Part shown: positions 10,101-23,380 of the stretch, in pieces
Layout: each line of letters opens with the position of its first letter
Position numbering within the stretch: the stretch's first letter is position 1
Source: Crossaster papposus
Taxonomy: Eukaryota > Echinodermata > Asteroidea > Velatida > Solasteridae
Direction: 5' to 3'
NCBI GenBank assembly: GCA_037893245.1
Contig: JBAIAA010000103.1
Coordinates: forward strand, 186,001-250,000
Length of the DNA: 64,000 nt
Notes under the pieces: model-generated
What the model saw: only the letters and a program-made list of their open reading frames with translations
The model's database searches: none
What the model was told of the DNA's origin: nothing
Translations under genes and position numbers: made by a program

Positions 10101-13100
10101 TTCCAACGTTCATGTACCATACATACAGACAGCTCTCCCATCCTCTGAAAGGTTACATTTGTCTGGCATTCACAGAATCCAGTCTGATCCAAGCCATGGG
10201 CGAGGCTGAAGAGCAAGAGAACGGTGAGGAGGTATCGTCCAATGCCTCGGCCGGCCCTTCATCTCCTCTCCTTCCTGTGGCTCCTAGAGAGATCCCTGCT
10301 GGCCTTCATCAGCAGGTGGAATGTGAGCCTGACATGCTGTTTGTCCCGGAGGAAGAGGTAAGCCCTCCCAGTAGGCTCAGGGCAATCAATAGAGGTTTTA
10401 CAATGTGACACAATGTGATACAATGTCAGAGTTGTAACGAGTCACAGATTTTTGTGACTTGAGTCGAATTGAGTCATTTTAAGTAAGTGACTCAAGTCGA
10501 GTCAAGGTATTTGGTCAAGACGTCACGTCAAGACGTCAAGTCATACTCGAGTCGAGTCGCAGTGTATACTCGAGTCGAGTCGCAGTGTATACTCGAGTCG
10601 AGTCGCAGTGTATACTCGAGTCGAGTCGCAGTGTATACTCGAGTCGAGTCGCAGTGTATACTCGAGTCGCAGTGTATACTCGAGTCGAGTCGCAGTGTAT
10701 ACTCGAGTCGAGTCGCAGTGTATACTCGAGTCGAGTCGCAGTGTATACTCGAGTCGAGTCGCAGTGTATACTCGAGTCGTGTCGCAGTGTATACTCGAGT
10801 CGTGTCGCAGTGTATACTCGAGTCGAGTCGCCGTGTATACTCGAGTCGAGTCGCAGTGTATACTCGAGTCGAGTCGCAGTGTATACTCGAGTCGAGTCGC
10901 AGTGTATACTCGAGTCGTGTCGCAGTGTATACTCGAGTCGAGTCGCCGTGTATACTCGAGTCGAGTCGCCGTGTATACTCGAGTCGTGTCGCCGTGTATA
11001 CTCGAGTCGGGTCGCCGTGTATACTCGAGTCGGGTCGCCGTGTATACTCGAGTCGTGTCGCCGTGTATACTCGAGTCGTGTCGCCGTGTATACTCGAGTC
11101 GAGTCGCAGTGTATACTCGAGTCGTGTCGCAGTGTATACTCGAGTCGAGTCGCAGTGTATACTCGAGTCGAGTCGCAGTGTATACTCGTGTCGAGTCGCC
11201 GTGTATACTCGTGTCGAGTCGCCGTGTATACTCGTGTCGAGTCGCCGTGTATACTCGAGTCGAGTCGCAGTGTATACTCGAGTCGTGTCGCAGTGTATAC
11301 TCGAGTCGAGTCGCCGTGTATACTCGTGTCGAGTCGCCGTGTATACTCGAGTCGAGTCGCAGTGTATACTCGAGTCGTGTCGCAGTGTATACTCGAGTCG
11401 AGTCGCAGTGTATACTCGAGTCGAGTCGCAGTGTATACTCGTGTCGAGTCGCCGTGTATACTCGTGTCGAGTCGCCGTGTATACTCGAGTCGAGTCGCCG
11501 TGTATACTCGTGTCGAGTCGCCGTGTATACTCAAGTCGTGTCGCCGTGTATACTCGAGTCGAGTCGCAGTGTATACTCGAGTCGTGTCGCAGTGTATACT
11601 CGAGTCGAGTCGCAGTGTATACTCGAGTCGAGTCGCAGTGTATACTCGTGTCGAGTCGCCGTGTATACTCGTGTCGAGTCGCCGTGTATACCCGAGTCGA
11701 GTCGCAGTGTATACCCGAGTCGAGTCGCAGTGTATACCCGAGTCGAGTCGCAGTGTATACCCGAGTCGAGTCGCAGTGTATACCCGAGTCGAGTCGCAGT
11801 GTATACCCGAGTCGAGTCGCAGTGTATACCCGAGTCGAGTCGCAGTGTATACCCGAGTCGAGTCGCAGTGTATACCCGAGTCGAGTCGCCGTGTATACCC
11901 GAGTCGAGTCGCCGTGTATACCCGAGTCGAGTCGCCGTGTATACCCGAGTCGTGTCGCCGTGTATAGTCGAGTCGAGTCGCCGTGTTTACTCGAGTCGAG
12001 TCGCCGTGTATACTCGAGTCGAGTCGCCGTGTATACTCTAGTCGAGTCGCCGTGTATACTCTAGTCGAGTCGCCGTGTATACTCTAGTCGAGTCGCCGTG
12101 TATACCCGAGTCGAGTCGCCGTGTATACTCGAGTCGAGTCGCCGTGTATACTCGAGTCGTGTCGCCGTGTATACTCGTGTCGAGTCGCCGTGTATACCCG
12201 AGTCGAGTCGCAGTGTATACTCGAGTCGAGTCGCAGTGTATACCCGAGTCGAGTCGCCGTGTATACCCGAGTCGAGTCGCCGTGTATACCCGAGTCGAGT
12301 CGCCGTGTATACCCGAGTCGTGTCGCCGTGTATAGTCGAGTCGAGTCGCCGTGTTTACTCGAGTCGAGTCGCCGTGTATACTCGAGTCGAGTCGCCGTGT
12401 ATACTCTAGTCGAGTCGCCGTGTATACTCTAGTCGAGTCGCCGTGTATACTCTAGTCGAGTCGCCGTGTATACCCGAGTCGAGTCGCCGTGTATACTCGA
12501 GTCGAGTCGCCGTGTATACCCGAGTCGAGTCGCCGTGTATACTCGAGTCGAGTCGCCGTGTATACTCGAGTCGTGTCGCCGTGTATACTCGTGTCGAGTC
12601 GCCGTGTATACCCGAGTCGAGTCGCAGTGTATACTCGAGTCGAGTCGCCGTGTATACTCGAGTCGAGTCGCCGTGTATACTCGAGTCGAGTCGCCGTGTA
12701 TACTCGAGTCGAGTCGCCGTGTATACTCGAGTCGAGTCGCCGTGTATACCCGAGTCGAGTCGCCGTGTATACTCGAGTCGAGTCGCCGTGTATACTCGAG
12801 TCGAGTCGCCGTGTATACCCGAGTCGAGTCGCCGTGTATACCCGAGTCGAGTCGCCGTGTATACCCGAGTCGTGTCGCCGTGTATAGTCGAGTCGAGTCG
12901 CCGTGTTTACTCGAGTCGAGTCGCCGTGTATACTCGAGTCGAGTCGCCGTGTATACTCTAGTCGAGTCGCCGTGTATACTCTAGTCGAGTCGCCGTGTAT
13001 ACTCTAGTCGAGTCGCCGTGTATACCCGAGTCGAGTCGCCGTGTATACTCGAGTCGAGTCGCCGTGTATACTCGAGTCGTGTCGCCGTGTATACTCGTGT

Positions 13101-16100
13101 CGAGTCGCCGTGTATACCCGAGTCGAGTCGCAGTGTATACTCGAGTCGAGTCGCCGTGTATACTCGAGTCGAGTCGCCGTGTATACTCGAGTCGAGTCGC
13201 CGTGTATACTCGAGTCGAGTCGCCGTGTATACTCGAGTCGAGTCGCCGTGTATACCCGAGTCGAGTCGCCGTGTATACTCGAGTCGAGTCGCCGTGTATA
13301 CTCGAGTCGAGTCGCCGTGTATACCCGAGTCGAGTCGCCGTGTATACCCGAGTCGAGTCGCCGTGTATACCCGAGTCGAGTCGCCGTGTATACCCGAGTC
13401 GAGTCGCCGTGTATACTCGAGTCGAGTAAAAGATTTAGCTCAAGTCAAGTTGAGTCACAAATATTTGAGTTAAATAATAAAAAGCACTCTAGGAGCCACA
13501 GGGAGGATTTTTAATAAGAAATCACTTAAAATCAGTGATGAAACCACAAATTATAAAATGTGTTTCAAGGGTAATATTTTGTGCAATACATATAGAACCA
13601 CAAGATGGGAGTCCGTGACATGCTGTATATTTGTATACGATAAGTGCTATATTCACGAAGTGACATAAACAAAAATGTTGCACTATAAATCATGACAAAG
13701 ATTTTCTGCAAAGTTTTGTTTTTATTTTTGGGACTCGAGTGTTATTAGCCTTCATTCGGCTCGAGTCAGGTTGAGTCTTCTGATGAGGGACTCGAATCGA
13801 GTCATAATTTGCCTGCAGTGATTCAAGTCGAATCATTTACTCGTTGTGACTCAAATTGAATCTAATGCGACTCCAGTCAGATGCAATTCATTACAACTCT
13901 GTATTTCCTAGTTGTTTTAAAATCAAGTGGTAATAAGTCAATACATGTATGTTTTTTTGTTCTTTCACTTGAAGGTGACTGCCCTGACTATCAAGAAGTC
14001 CAACCTGAGCTTTGTAGCATCCACCATTGTAGAAGTCGAGGAGGAGAATGAGGAAACCGTAGAAGCACTTGAGCCCCTGAACAAAGTAGAAGCTATCCCT
14101 GCCAAGGCCCTGATGGTCAGCAAAGAAGAAGCGGTCAGCGCTCAAACTGTACCCAGGGTCAGTCCAAACACACAATTGTCTTCAGCCAATATGACAGTCT
14201 AGGCTGGTGTTTATATCTTGTTTCCTTAGCATCAGACGACTAGTGTTGTTTCGTAGGTCTGTCAGCAGGGTGCCGTGTGTCTGGGGGATCCTTCGTGGCC
14301 CGCCTTCCACGGGATTCTCCTGAAAAACTGCCTAGAATCAATCTATCGTTACACTTCTAAAAAATAGTTCTTTCATTCTTTTGAAACGTTCTCATTCTTT
14401 TCTTTTGTGATAATTGTTCCTTCCGACTTCAAGTTTTGATATTCTCTACAGTTCACTTGATTGTTTTTTATTACTACTTATATTGTCTTATATTTGTACA
14501 CATTTCCGCCGTGAATATGGCCACTGATGCCGGCACGGCGTTAAACCCTAAACTCACTCACTCATTCGTAGGTCTGTCCATTTTCGAATAATTTTGTTAT
14601 TCGATTATTCGAAACTGCACTTGACTGAATATTCAAATATTTTATCTCGCTGATCAAGTTATTCACAGGCCAGCTGCAGCTGCCTTTCTCGCTGGTCAAA
14701 AGTAATAAATAAATAATAATAACATACCAAGCACCACCAGATAACATTTTTATTTAAAGGTAGGATACACCATTGGTAATTGCTTAAATTATCATGAATG
14801 GGTGGATTTGGGGGGTTGTATTTTATAGTAAATATCGTTTAACTGACCTGTCTGAAGTTTTACAATCATGGATGCCGAGAAAAGCACGAAAAACAGCGTT
14901 TGCTTTCAACCGGCGCCGAGCAGTTATTCTTATGTTATTTTTGTTTTTTAGCGACAATCACAAATTCGTCCTTATAAAATTCAATTTTTTGAAAAAAATA
15001 CAGGATATGTAGCGCAATCCTTTAGCTGGATGCCTACAATCATTATTTACTATCAAATAAGTAAGATATTTTCTAATAATTCGGTAGTAAAATTGTTCGA
15101 TATCTGCAAATGGTGTATCCTACCTCTAAGTGATGGATATTATGGGCTGCTTTGTCTAGTGACGATGAAGATATCCAAAGATTTTACTACTGAAATATTA
15201 AGAAATATCTTACTTATTTGAAAGTAAATAATGATTCTAAGCATCCAGCAAAATGATTGCGCTAGATATCCAGTAATTGTTCCGAAACATCGAATTTTCG
15301 AATTTTTCGCGATCGGCGAACGGCGATCGTGAAAAAAACAAGAACAGCTTAACCAGTTCGCGCCGGGATTATTTTAACATCACCGAGCCGAGAGGCGGGA
15401 TTATTTTTAACGAAACTCGATCCGAAGCGGGTTCAGGCCGATAGTGCCGGGAAGCACACCCATGCATTTCCGGCCTTGCTCGCTGCTGACAGACATTTCC
15501 GAACTTGAACTTGGCGTGTTTATGCGTCATCTGTTTTGAATTTGGGGAAAAAGTTGCGTTTATACACGTCATCCGGCGCGAACTGGTTAAGAACCACTGC
15601 ACGATGCCGGTTGAAAACAAACGCCATTTTTCTTGCTTTTGTCAGCATCCATGATTGTAAAACTTCGGACAGGTCAGTTGAACAATATTTACTCCCTTTA
15701 AGTAAACGGGTTGCCAATTCAGCACGCTTTTGGACCTGACCTCACAGAAAGAAATGATATTTGGTGTTATGATTAGCCTCGATGAGAAATCCCCAGAACC
15801 TTTTTTTTGGTTGGTATTTGGCTTGTTACTTTGTGAGATACGATTCAGTGAACTTTGGACTAATTAGCATGAATTAGCATGACCTCCAAATGAATTAGCA
15901 TGACCTCCAAATGAATTAGCATGACCTCCAAACTTTAAATACCTATATCTCTTAAAGTATAGCACCTAGAAGGCCAAGGTGTACATCATTTTGAAGCTCT
16001 TTATTTCATAAAATAAAATAGAAAATAGTAGCGTGAAGCATAGAGACAAAGTTCACTGACACCCGTATCTCAAGAAGTGTCTCAAGAAAAAGGCTCTGGG

Positions 16101-19100
16101 GGTTTCTCAAACAGGCCAATCATAACAGCCAATCATAACAGCCAATCATAACAGCAAATATTACTATAATCAAAGCGTGTTGAACTGACACAGAATGACT
16201 TAGTACAAACAAAATAGGGACAATAGGGGGGGCCACAATTACCAATGTTTACATATATGCGTGTATACATGTATACATATGTCATTTTGGTTAGTTTCCA
16301 AAAAATTGTCTTATATGCAAAGTTGAAGTAAAACTTGGGTCATGGATGTAACCTTCATGTCAAAGGTCAAGTACTAAGGTCAAAAGTCATTTGAGGTCAA
16401 TTTATAAAATACGATAATTTGCAAAAGCAGATAAGACATGTGGTTGGAGAACCATTCTTGTTTTGATGACGTTTCTTTCTGGTTTTCTTGCTCAGGTTGT
16501 AACCGAGATGGCCAAGGTGGAACGCCAAGCCCTGGAGCCCACCCTCATGTCAGCAAAGGTGGAGTCCTTCTTCTCTCCCTTTGAGAAGAGCAAGCTCCAG
16601 CCCCGCTTCCGTTCCAAGAAGCAGCGCAAGATGGGCGTGGCCACCATCTCCTCCAACGCCCTGTCCCAACGCATCGACAACAAGCTGGGTGGGGGAGGCG
16701 GTAAGCACGGGGATCTGAACTTTGACCTGTCGGCTGGAGGAGGGGGCGTCAACGCCGGCATTGCCAAGGGAGGAATGACCAGGAAGAGCAAGGCGAAGGA
16801 CAAGAAGCGCTCGCAGAAGCTGAAGGACCAGGCCCAGAAGACGCCTGAGAAAAACAGCAGCGTGTACTCGGCTGCTAAACGCTATCATGAAGATAAGAAC
16901 TTCATGGCTTTGACTAGGTAGATTGTTATAACCCATTTATAGTAGTCTGGGATGTGTGATATGATGTGTGATATGATGATTTAACGCCCGATGGATGCAT
17001 AGCAGACAACAATTGTTTTGTTATAAGTCAATAAGATAAATAGTTGTAACTTACTGTACAAGAAAAAAATGGAATAACTGTAGTAGTGCAATCCTTGATA
17101 AAAGTACAGTATGCTGAGCGCTAATGCTGTGTTGCATAAGCGGGTTCAGGCCGATAGTTTCGGGAAGCACACCCACGCATTTCCAGCATTGCTCGCTGCT
17201 GACGGACATTTCCGGCCTTGCTCGTGTTTATGCTCGTGTATGTCCTCCGGCGCGTACTGGTTAAAGTAAATGTACCAGTATTTGACTGAATTCATTTGAA
17301 GTTTGTCAACAAAGATGTTAATCAGCGTTACCCATTTATTTTTAGCATTTACTGCAAAAGCAAATGGTGTATACTACCTTTAATTGACTACATTGTTTCC
17401 TCTTCAGATGCACTGATTGCGGTGTTCTACTGGAGGAGTATGATGATGACACTGTGTCGCTAGCCATCGTGGTACTGTCTACTCTTGTCCACCGGGACCC
17501 AGAGTTAGCTGCTCCTCTACTTCTAGAGATGCTCCAAGTAGTAGCAAGGTAACGGCAGGGCTGGGGTACGAATGAGTTTTGAAGGGTGTATCAACCAGTT
17601 TGCACCGGAGGACGTATATACACGCAAAGTTCACCCCAGATTCAAATCGGATGTTGCATAAACACATCACGAGCAAGGCTGAAAATATCTGTAAGCAGCG
17701 AGCAAAGCCGGAAATGCGTGGGTGTGCTTCCCGGTACCATCGACCTGAACCCGCCTCGGATCAAGTTTCGTTTAAAAAAAAACCTTTGGCTCGGTGATGT
17801 TAAAATAATCCCGTCGCGAACTGGTTAAACTATCCAAAAAGTAACCAACCAAATTATTGTTCAAAAGTAATACTTCTTGTAAAGATATTACTGACTCTGA
17901 ACTCCCTGTGAAATATTCTTTCTGGCATGTTGTCATTTAGAAGAAAATAATAAAAGAAGTCCAAATATGCATCTCAAAGAAATTTTCGTTAGTAGTTGGT
18001 TCAAAATCGAAATCTCAGAATATTATTTTCTGGGAATATACAACATTCAAAGAGTTAAAACTTTGTTTGCTTCCAATGATAAACATGCACAACTGAAAAA
18101 TGGTAGACCATGACTTTAAAGGTAGGATACACCATTTGAAGACATTGAACATTTTTACTAGCGAATTGTTAAGAATTATCTTACCTTAATATTTAAAAGT
18201 TAATATTGATTCTAGGGATCCAGCCAAATTATTGCGCTAGATATCATTTAATTCTGAAAATTTGAAACAACAAGAACAACTGCCCAACGCCGGTTGAAAA
18301 CGAACGCTGTTTTTGGTCTGTTGGTCTGGCTTATACATGTACCTGGCTGACTGGGGTGTTGGTTTTGGGCTCTGTAGAGTATTGGGGTGGACTAGATGCA
18401 TGGATTTCACTGCTATCGACCATGATACAAATCACACATTATAGTTGATCACATTTTGTTTGTTCTGAATTTTCTCATGCTAGAATTGCAAGTGGAATCT
18501 TCTCCCCATGGCAAGCAGAAAGGTAAGTCTACCATTAACACTAACCCCCCAAGTTTCTTTCCACGTGCATCGTTTGTACAGCGGCAACCCTGCAGTGCCG
18601 AGAGATTTATCAGGTCCACCTGTTGCACTTTGTTTAGTGTGGAAGGTTTAGGGTTAAAAGAACAAAAATCACATCACAAAATTACTCCCTTGCTGAAAAA
18701 ACACTCACGAAGCAAACCTGTTCATTTTATAAAGTGAATCACAATGGAAGGCTAATATTTAAGCCAGTTCAGTATTCCAACTGCGCTGCGCATGTGCTAA
18801 ACAAGATTCAACAATTTTTCTCTTTCGGGATAATCACAGAAGATATTTGCACACAAGGCTATGGCGGTCGTGGTATTCCGAATCTGCATTTTATGTGCAT
18901 TTCTTTGTGTACAAGACGATGAGAACTTTTGTTCGAACAAAAAAGTTCAGCAATTCACATTCCCCTCTTAAAAAACTTAGAATAAAACGTATTAAATTTT
19001 CCCTTAAAATATGTTTGAAAATGTTTAGAAATGCAGAAAATTAAGTTTTCAAGTCTCCTTTTGTATTCCCCCCCCCTGTATACAGGAAAGCCAGAACGAA

Positions 19101-22100
19101 TTAAAGTTTGTTTCAGATTACCTTCTTAATAGCGATGTTTTAATCCACTCAAAATCTTTCCCAAAGACTAAATGCACATTTAGAAAAAGTTTGTACCTTG
19201 GCTTTGACAGAACTCGGTTTCTGTCCATCTGAATTTCTTGTCTATGGTCTAGCTTGTTTGCCCATTACAACTACAAGTGAGCGGGCTGACAATAGACATA
19301 GCCGTATCTGTGGAAGCTCATTTCGGACACGTCTTCTAACAGGGCGGCGTGTCGCGGTGGCTCACCTTGTGTAGTTCGCTGCGCCGTGCCTTATGCAGGA
19401 GACTGACAGTTCTCCACCGACTCTGCTCATCAACATAACAATAGGACAAGCACAATAGCGATTGTTAATGGTCTGGGAGCCGCGTGGCGCCGCAGGAAGA
19501 GGGAAAAACTCAGCCTGGCAAAAAGCACTGCACTTTGCTGCGGCGGCTCTTGTCAGGTCACGGCACGCCACGCTGTGTAACATTTTGCGCTTTGTTTTGA
19601 AGCTTGCTTGATACAGTGATACAAACATTTTTGTATAGCATTTACAAAACAACTGTGAACGGATTAGAAGCTTATCCCATGGAAGCTTATCAAATCTAAC
19701 TGAGTTTCTGCCTTTTCATGGACTGTTTTTTCCTCTTCTAGTTTTGGAAGTCCCCCGGGCCATTGTTGCACTGTTGCTAAGCAATTCCTGCGCTGTACCT
19801 TGCATCAACTTGCTCCAAACGGAATCTTTCCCCAGCTCTTCCTCAGCAAGATTGAAGGTAAGCTGTGGTCCAATGGTTACCGTGTTCGACTCGTGCAATT
19901 CACACAGGTTCGAATCCAGATGGGTTTTTGTTCTTGGGCAAGACACTTTACCGCAATTGCCTCTCTCCACCCAGGAGTGTATAAATGGGTACCTGTGAAG
20001 GCAGAGACCACATGCGCTGATCTCGAGCTGCTGCAGAAATGGTCTCGTTCCTGATGACCAGAGATAATAAGCAAAAATGAATTGCTGTGTTGTTACGACC
20101 CGTGATGTAATAATCTGCCCGTAATGTAATACATTTTACAGCCTGTAATGTGATAAAAACGAACAGTAATGGAACATTTTGCAGAGATGCCAACATATAC
20201 GATTTGGGCGTAGCATCTATGACTTTACGCTTAAACCGCATTGAGCTACGATCGTTTCCATTGATCGTCGTTAAATATGAACATCAACTACTCCGCGATG
20301 CTACTATTTTTTACCTTAATTTAACTGCTCGGCGATGCTACTATTTTTTACCTTACCTTACCTTAACTGCTCTGCGATGCTACTCTTTTTTACCTTACCT
20401 TAACTACTCCGCGATGCTACTATTTTTTACCTTACCTTAACTGCTCTGTGATGCTACTATTTTTTACCTTACCTTAACTGCTCTGCGATGCTACTATTTT
20501 TTACCTTACCTTAACTGCTCTGCGATGCTACTATTTTTTACCTTACCTTAACTGCTCTGCGATGCTAACCTTTTTTAATGTTGGCATCTTTTGTGCAACA
20601 TTTTTGTGGGTGATTCTGCTATTATGTAAAGTGACAGTAACGTGGCCAAAGAGGGCATTATTTATAATGCAATAATTCCAATGCTGAGAAGAGTTTTGAC
20701 AAATGTGAAGTTGGGATGATGACGTCATCACTTGAAGAAGTGCCTTCTGTATTTAATTTGCCGATGTCTATGGTAAAGTATATGGCGGGGATCGAAAGAT
20801 GCGCTTTGTGGATAGATTTTGTGTGACCTGTGAACTGAATGCCACCAGTTCCGCGGTTCAGCTGCGCTGCGTGCAATTCGAAAGGTCACGGTATGCTACC
20901 CAGAATGCCATGTGTTTCCTTCACAGAAATCTGTCAAGCTGCATCAGTGCTTCCCAGCGCCCAGTGTGGGCGGTGGGACCGAGCGCAATCACGATGAAGT
21001 GGGAAGGAATTTAGTCTGCGAACGAGGCCTTTATTTCTTTTGCTTCTCGATCTAGTATGCAGAATTTAAAAAAGAATTCCCAGGATTGTAGGTCATGGTG
21101 TGCTGTATAGAATTAACCTTGTTTCCACATCAATGTTTGTAGCTACGATGTAGCGGCGTCCTTCGCAATTTAGCTTCTCTGCTGCGAAGTAAGGATGCTA
21201 TTACTTTTTTCTTAAAATTTCTATTTCTTCCAACTGTTTTGGTCTAACGCGTCCAAAAGAAATCAGTCAAATCTGTGGTTCTATATGAAATCGTGTGATT
21301 GTCCGATCTGTAATATCCTCACTTAGATGGGGACTTTCTGAAGACCATGGCCGTAGCTCTGACTGATTTCAGTGACCTGTCGCCTATGGATGCCGTCAGT
21401 TTCCTTCTAGAGGTCAGTGGCAATTAAAACAAGTTGTATTTGGAAGTTTTAATTTTTTCTGAATTACGAACTATTAATCTACAATCTCTCCAAATTTAAA
21501 CATAATCACCCAGAAGGGTGTTTTTTGTCGATTTTGTGAAACAATTGTGTATAGAAATAATATGTTTTTCTGAATTTCAAAGCTGTTTATCTCGTAATTA
21601 GGTTGTCGGGGTTTTATCACTCAATCAATACCCCAGGGGATATAGGGTGGAGGCACATATGTAAATGATACATCATTTTAAACCTAGAAAATATGAAAAA
21701 AAAGCAAATTTAAAAAAACAAATAATGTCAACTTTGTCTAGTTTCGTTGGAGAAGGTCACATGTACCTCTGACACAACATCGGTAAAATGAATCCCTTTA
21801 TTAACATCGGGGCCCCTATTTTCTAGCTCTATTAAACACACAATTCTACGCTTAAAATCACCATTTTGCACAAATTGCACTAGGCAACCAACAAATCTGC
21901 GCTAATCCTGTAAGCACAGAATCCTTAGTTATGGGATATATGTATGGGCAGGAGCAACAACTCCTCGATAAGCAGTGAAATACGCTTGCCGTAAGCACAT
22001 AATTTTTTGCTACAGTTAAAGTTCATACTTTCTGCGAATGCGCACAGAATTTGACGTCACAAAACATCGCCAGGTTTGAAATACTTTAAAGTAAACAAAG

Positions 22101-23347
22101 AAAACTGACAGGAACGGGATTTGAACCTGGCGACCTCCGGAACACCATACCGGTGCTCTACCAACTCTATTTTGCCCTATGTTGGCGGCCTCCCAAATTG
22201 TCAGATGTCATAAGTCATTTTACTAAATGATCCCACAATGTCGCTTCCCAAGTTGTATCGTAAAATCGGGCATGATTCTTGGCCACACAGCATTCTGGTG
22301 TTTATGACTTCTCGAATAAAGATCCTGACAATTTGGGAGGCCGCCAAAAAAAATAGGGCAAGATAGCTTAGTCGGTAGAGCGCCGGTATGGTATTGGGGA
22401 GGTCGCAGTATCAAATCCCACTCCTGCCAGTTTTCTTTGTTCACTTAATAAGTATGCAAATTTACCTAGTCATTTTCCCTTGAGGTATATTGGTATAATA
22501 GAGTTGAAATATGTTAAACCTTTATGAATTTGCAGCGCGAAAACTTGTCCCGATGTGACAAAATTGCAATCGCTTTAGCACCGAGTATTTTTTTCACTTC
22601 AGAAAGAATTTCATATCCAGACATCACATGTTGCTGAGGTCCCAGTTTTTACCATAAAGAATGCTTAAATTTGAGGAGTTGGAGAACACTCTTTAGGAAT
22701 GAAAAAAATTACGTTATAAGTTCCTCATGAATAAGATTAGGTTTGTCCTTGTTATAAGTTATAAGTTTCTCCTTGACAATACTTTTCTGTCAGGGCCCAT
22801 AGGTTTCTCAGATGTCCAGATATGGAATTCTATCCTTTATTTCTATGTGATTTGTTTGCTTCCTGCTCCCAGGGTCTGAATGAGAAGAAGACCCTGCCCT
22901 CGCTGCGTGTTCTGATCGTACTGATGAACCTGGCCGAGTACATGGAAAACCTGCCTCTAGAGGGCAGCACAGCCTGGGGCACCCTCATCCCGCTCTTTGA
23001 GACGTTCTTTAGGAAACTGGTCTTTGCCCTCCCTGAAAACGTGAGTGCCTAAAGGACCTAGTGTCACAGAGCCACTCAGCAAATGGGTGGGGTACTCGGT
23101 CAAAACCAGTCTGGAACCAGTCAGAAAAAGTATACAGTGCATAATTTTTTGGCCAGTAACCAGTTTTGCAGAGGATATAATTCATAAGAAAAATATATTG
23201 TCCACACTTAGCAAGGTTATGGACTTGGTACATTTCAAATCGCTTCTTAAGACTTACTTGATGTCGCAAATTTTCAAGGATTAATTACTTGTTGTTGTCT
23301 ACAGCGCCTTGAGCACCCTGCAGGGTGGATATGTGCGCTTTACAAAT

Positions 23348-23380
<33 letters not shown>

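Noticed and set aside
10487-12064. Very long ORFs (up to 525 codons) on both strands of the 23-bp array
   Set aside because: They are by-products of a stop-free 23-bp unit, exist in all three plus frames, and lie between two certain UNC80 exons.
10541-13427. CRISPR-like array
   Set aside because: Units are contiguous with no unique spacers, and the context is an animal intron.
16492-16936. Minus-strand ORFs of 103 and 128 codons
   Set aside because: They are complementary shadows of the GC-rich UNC80 exon 16496-16917.
20150-20440. 96-codon ORF ending in repeated RCYYFLPYLT
   Set aside because: It reads into the 37-bp tandem repeat and has no independent support.
22085-22450. Two tRNA genes
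   Set aside because: Box A and box B are present but acceptor stems do not pair; the same sequences recur as dispersed SINEs at 40290, 48400 and 53545.
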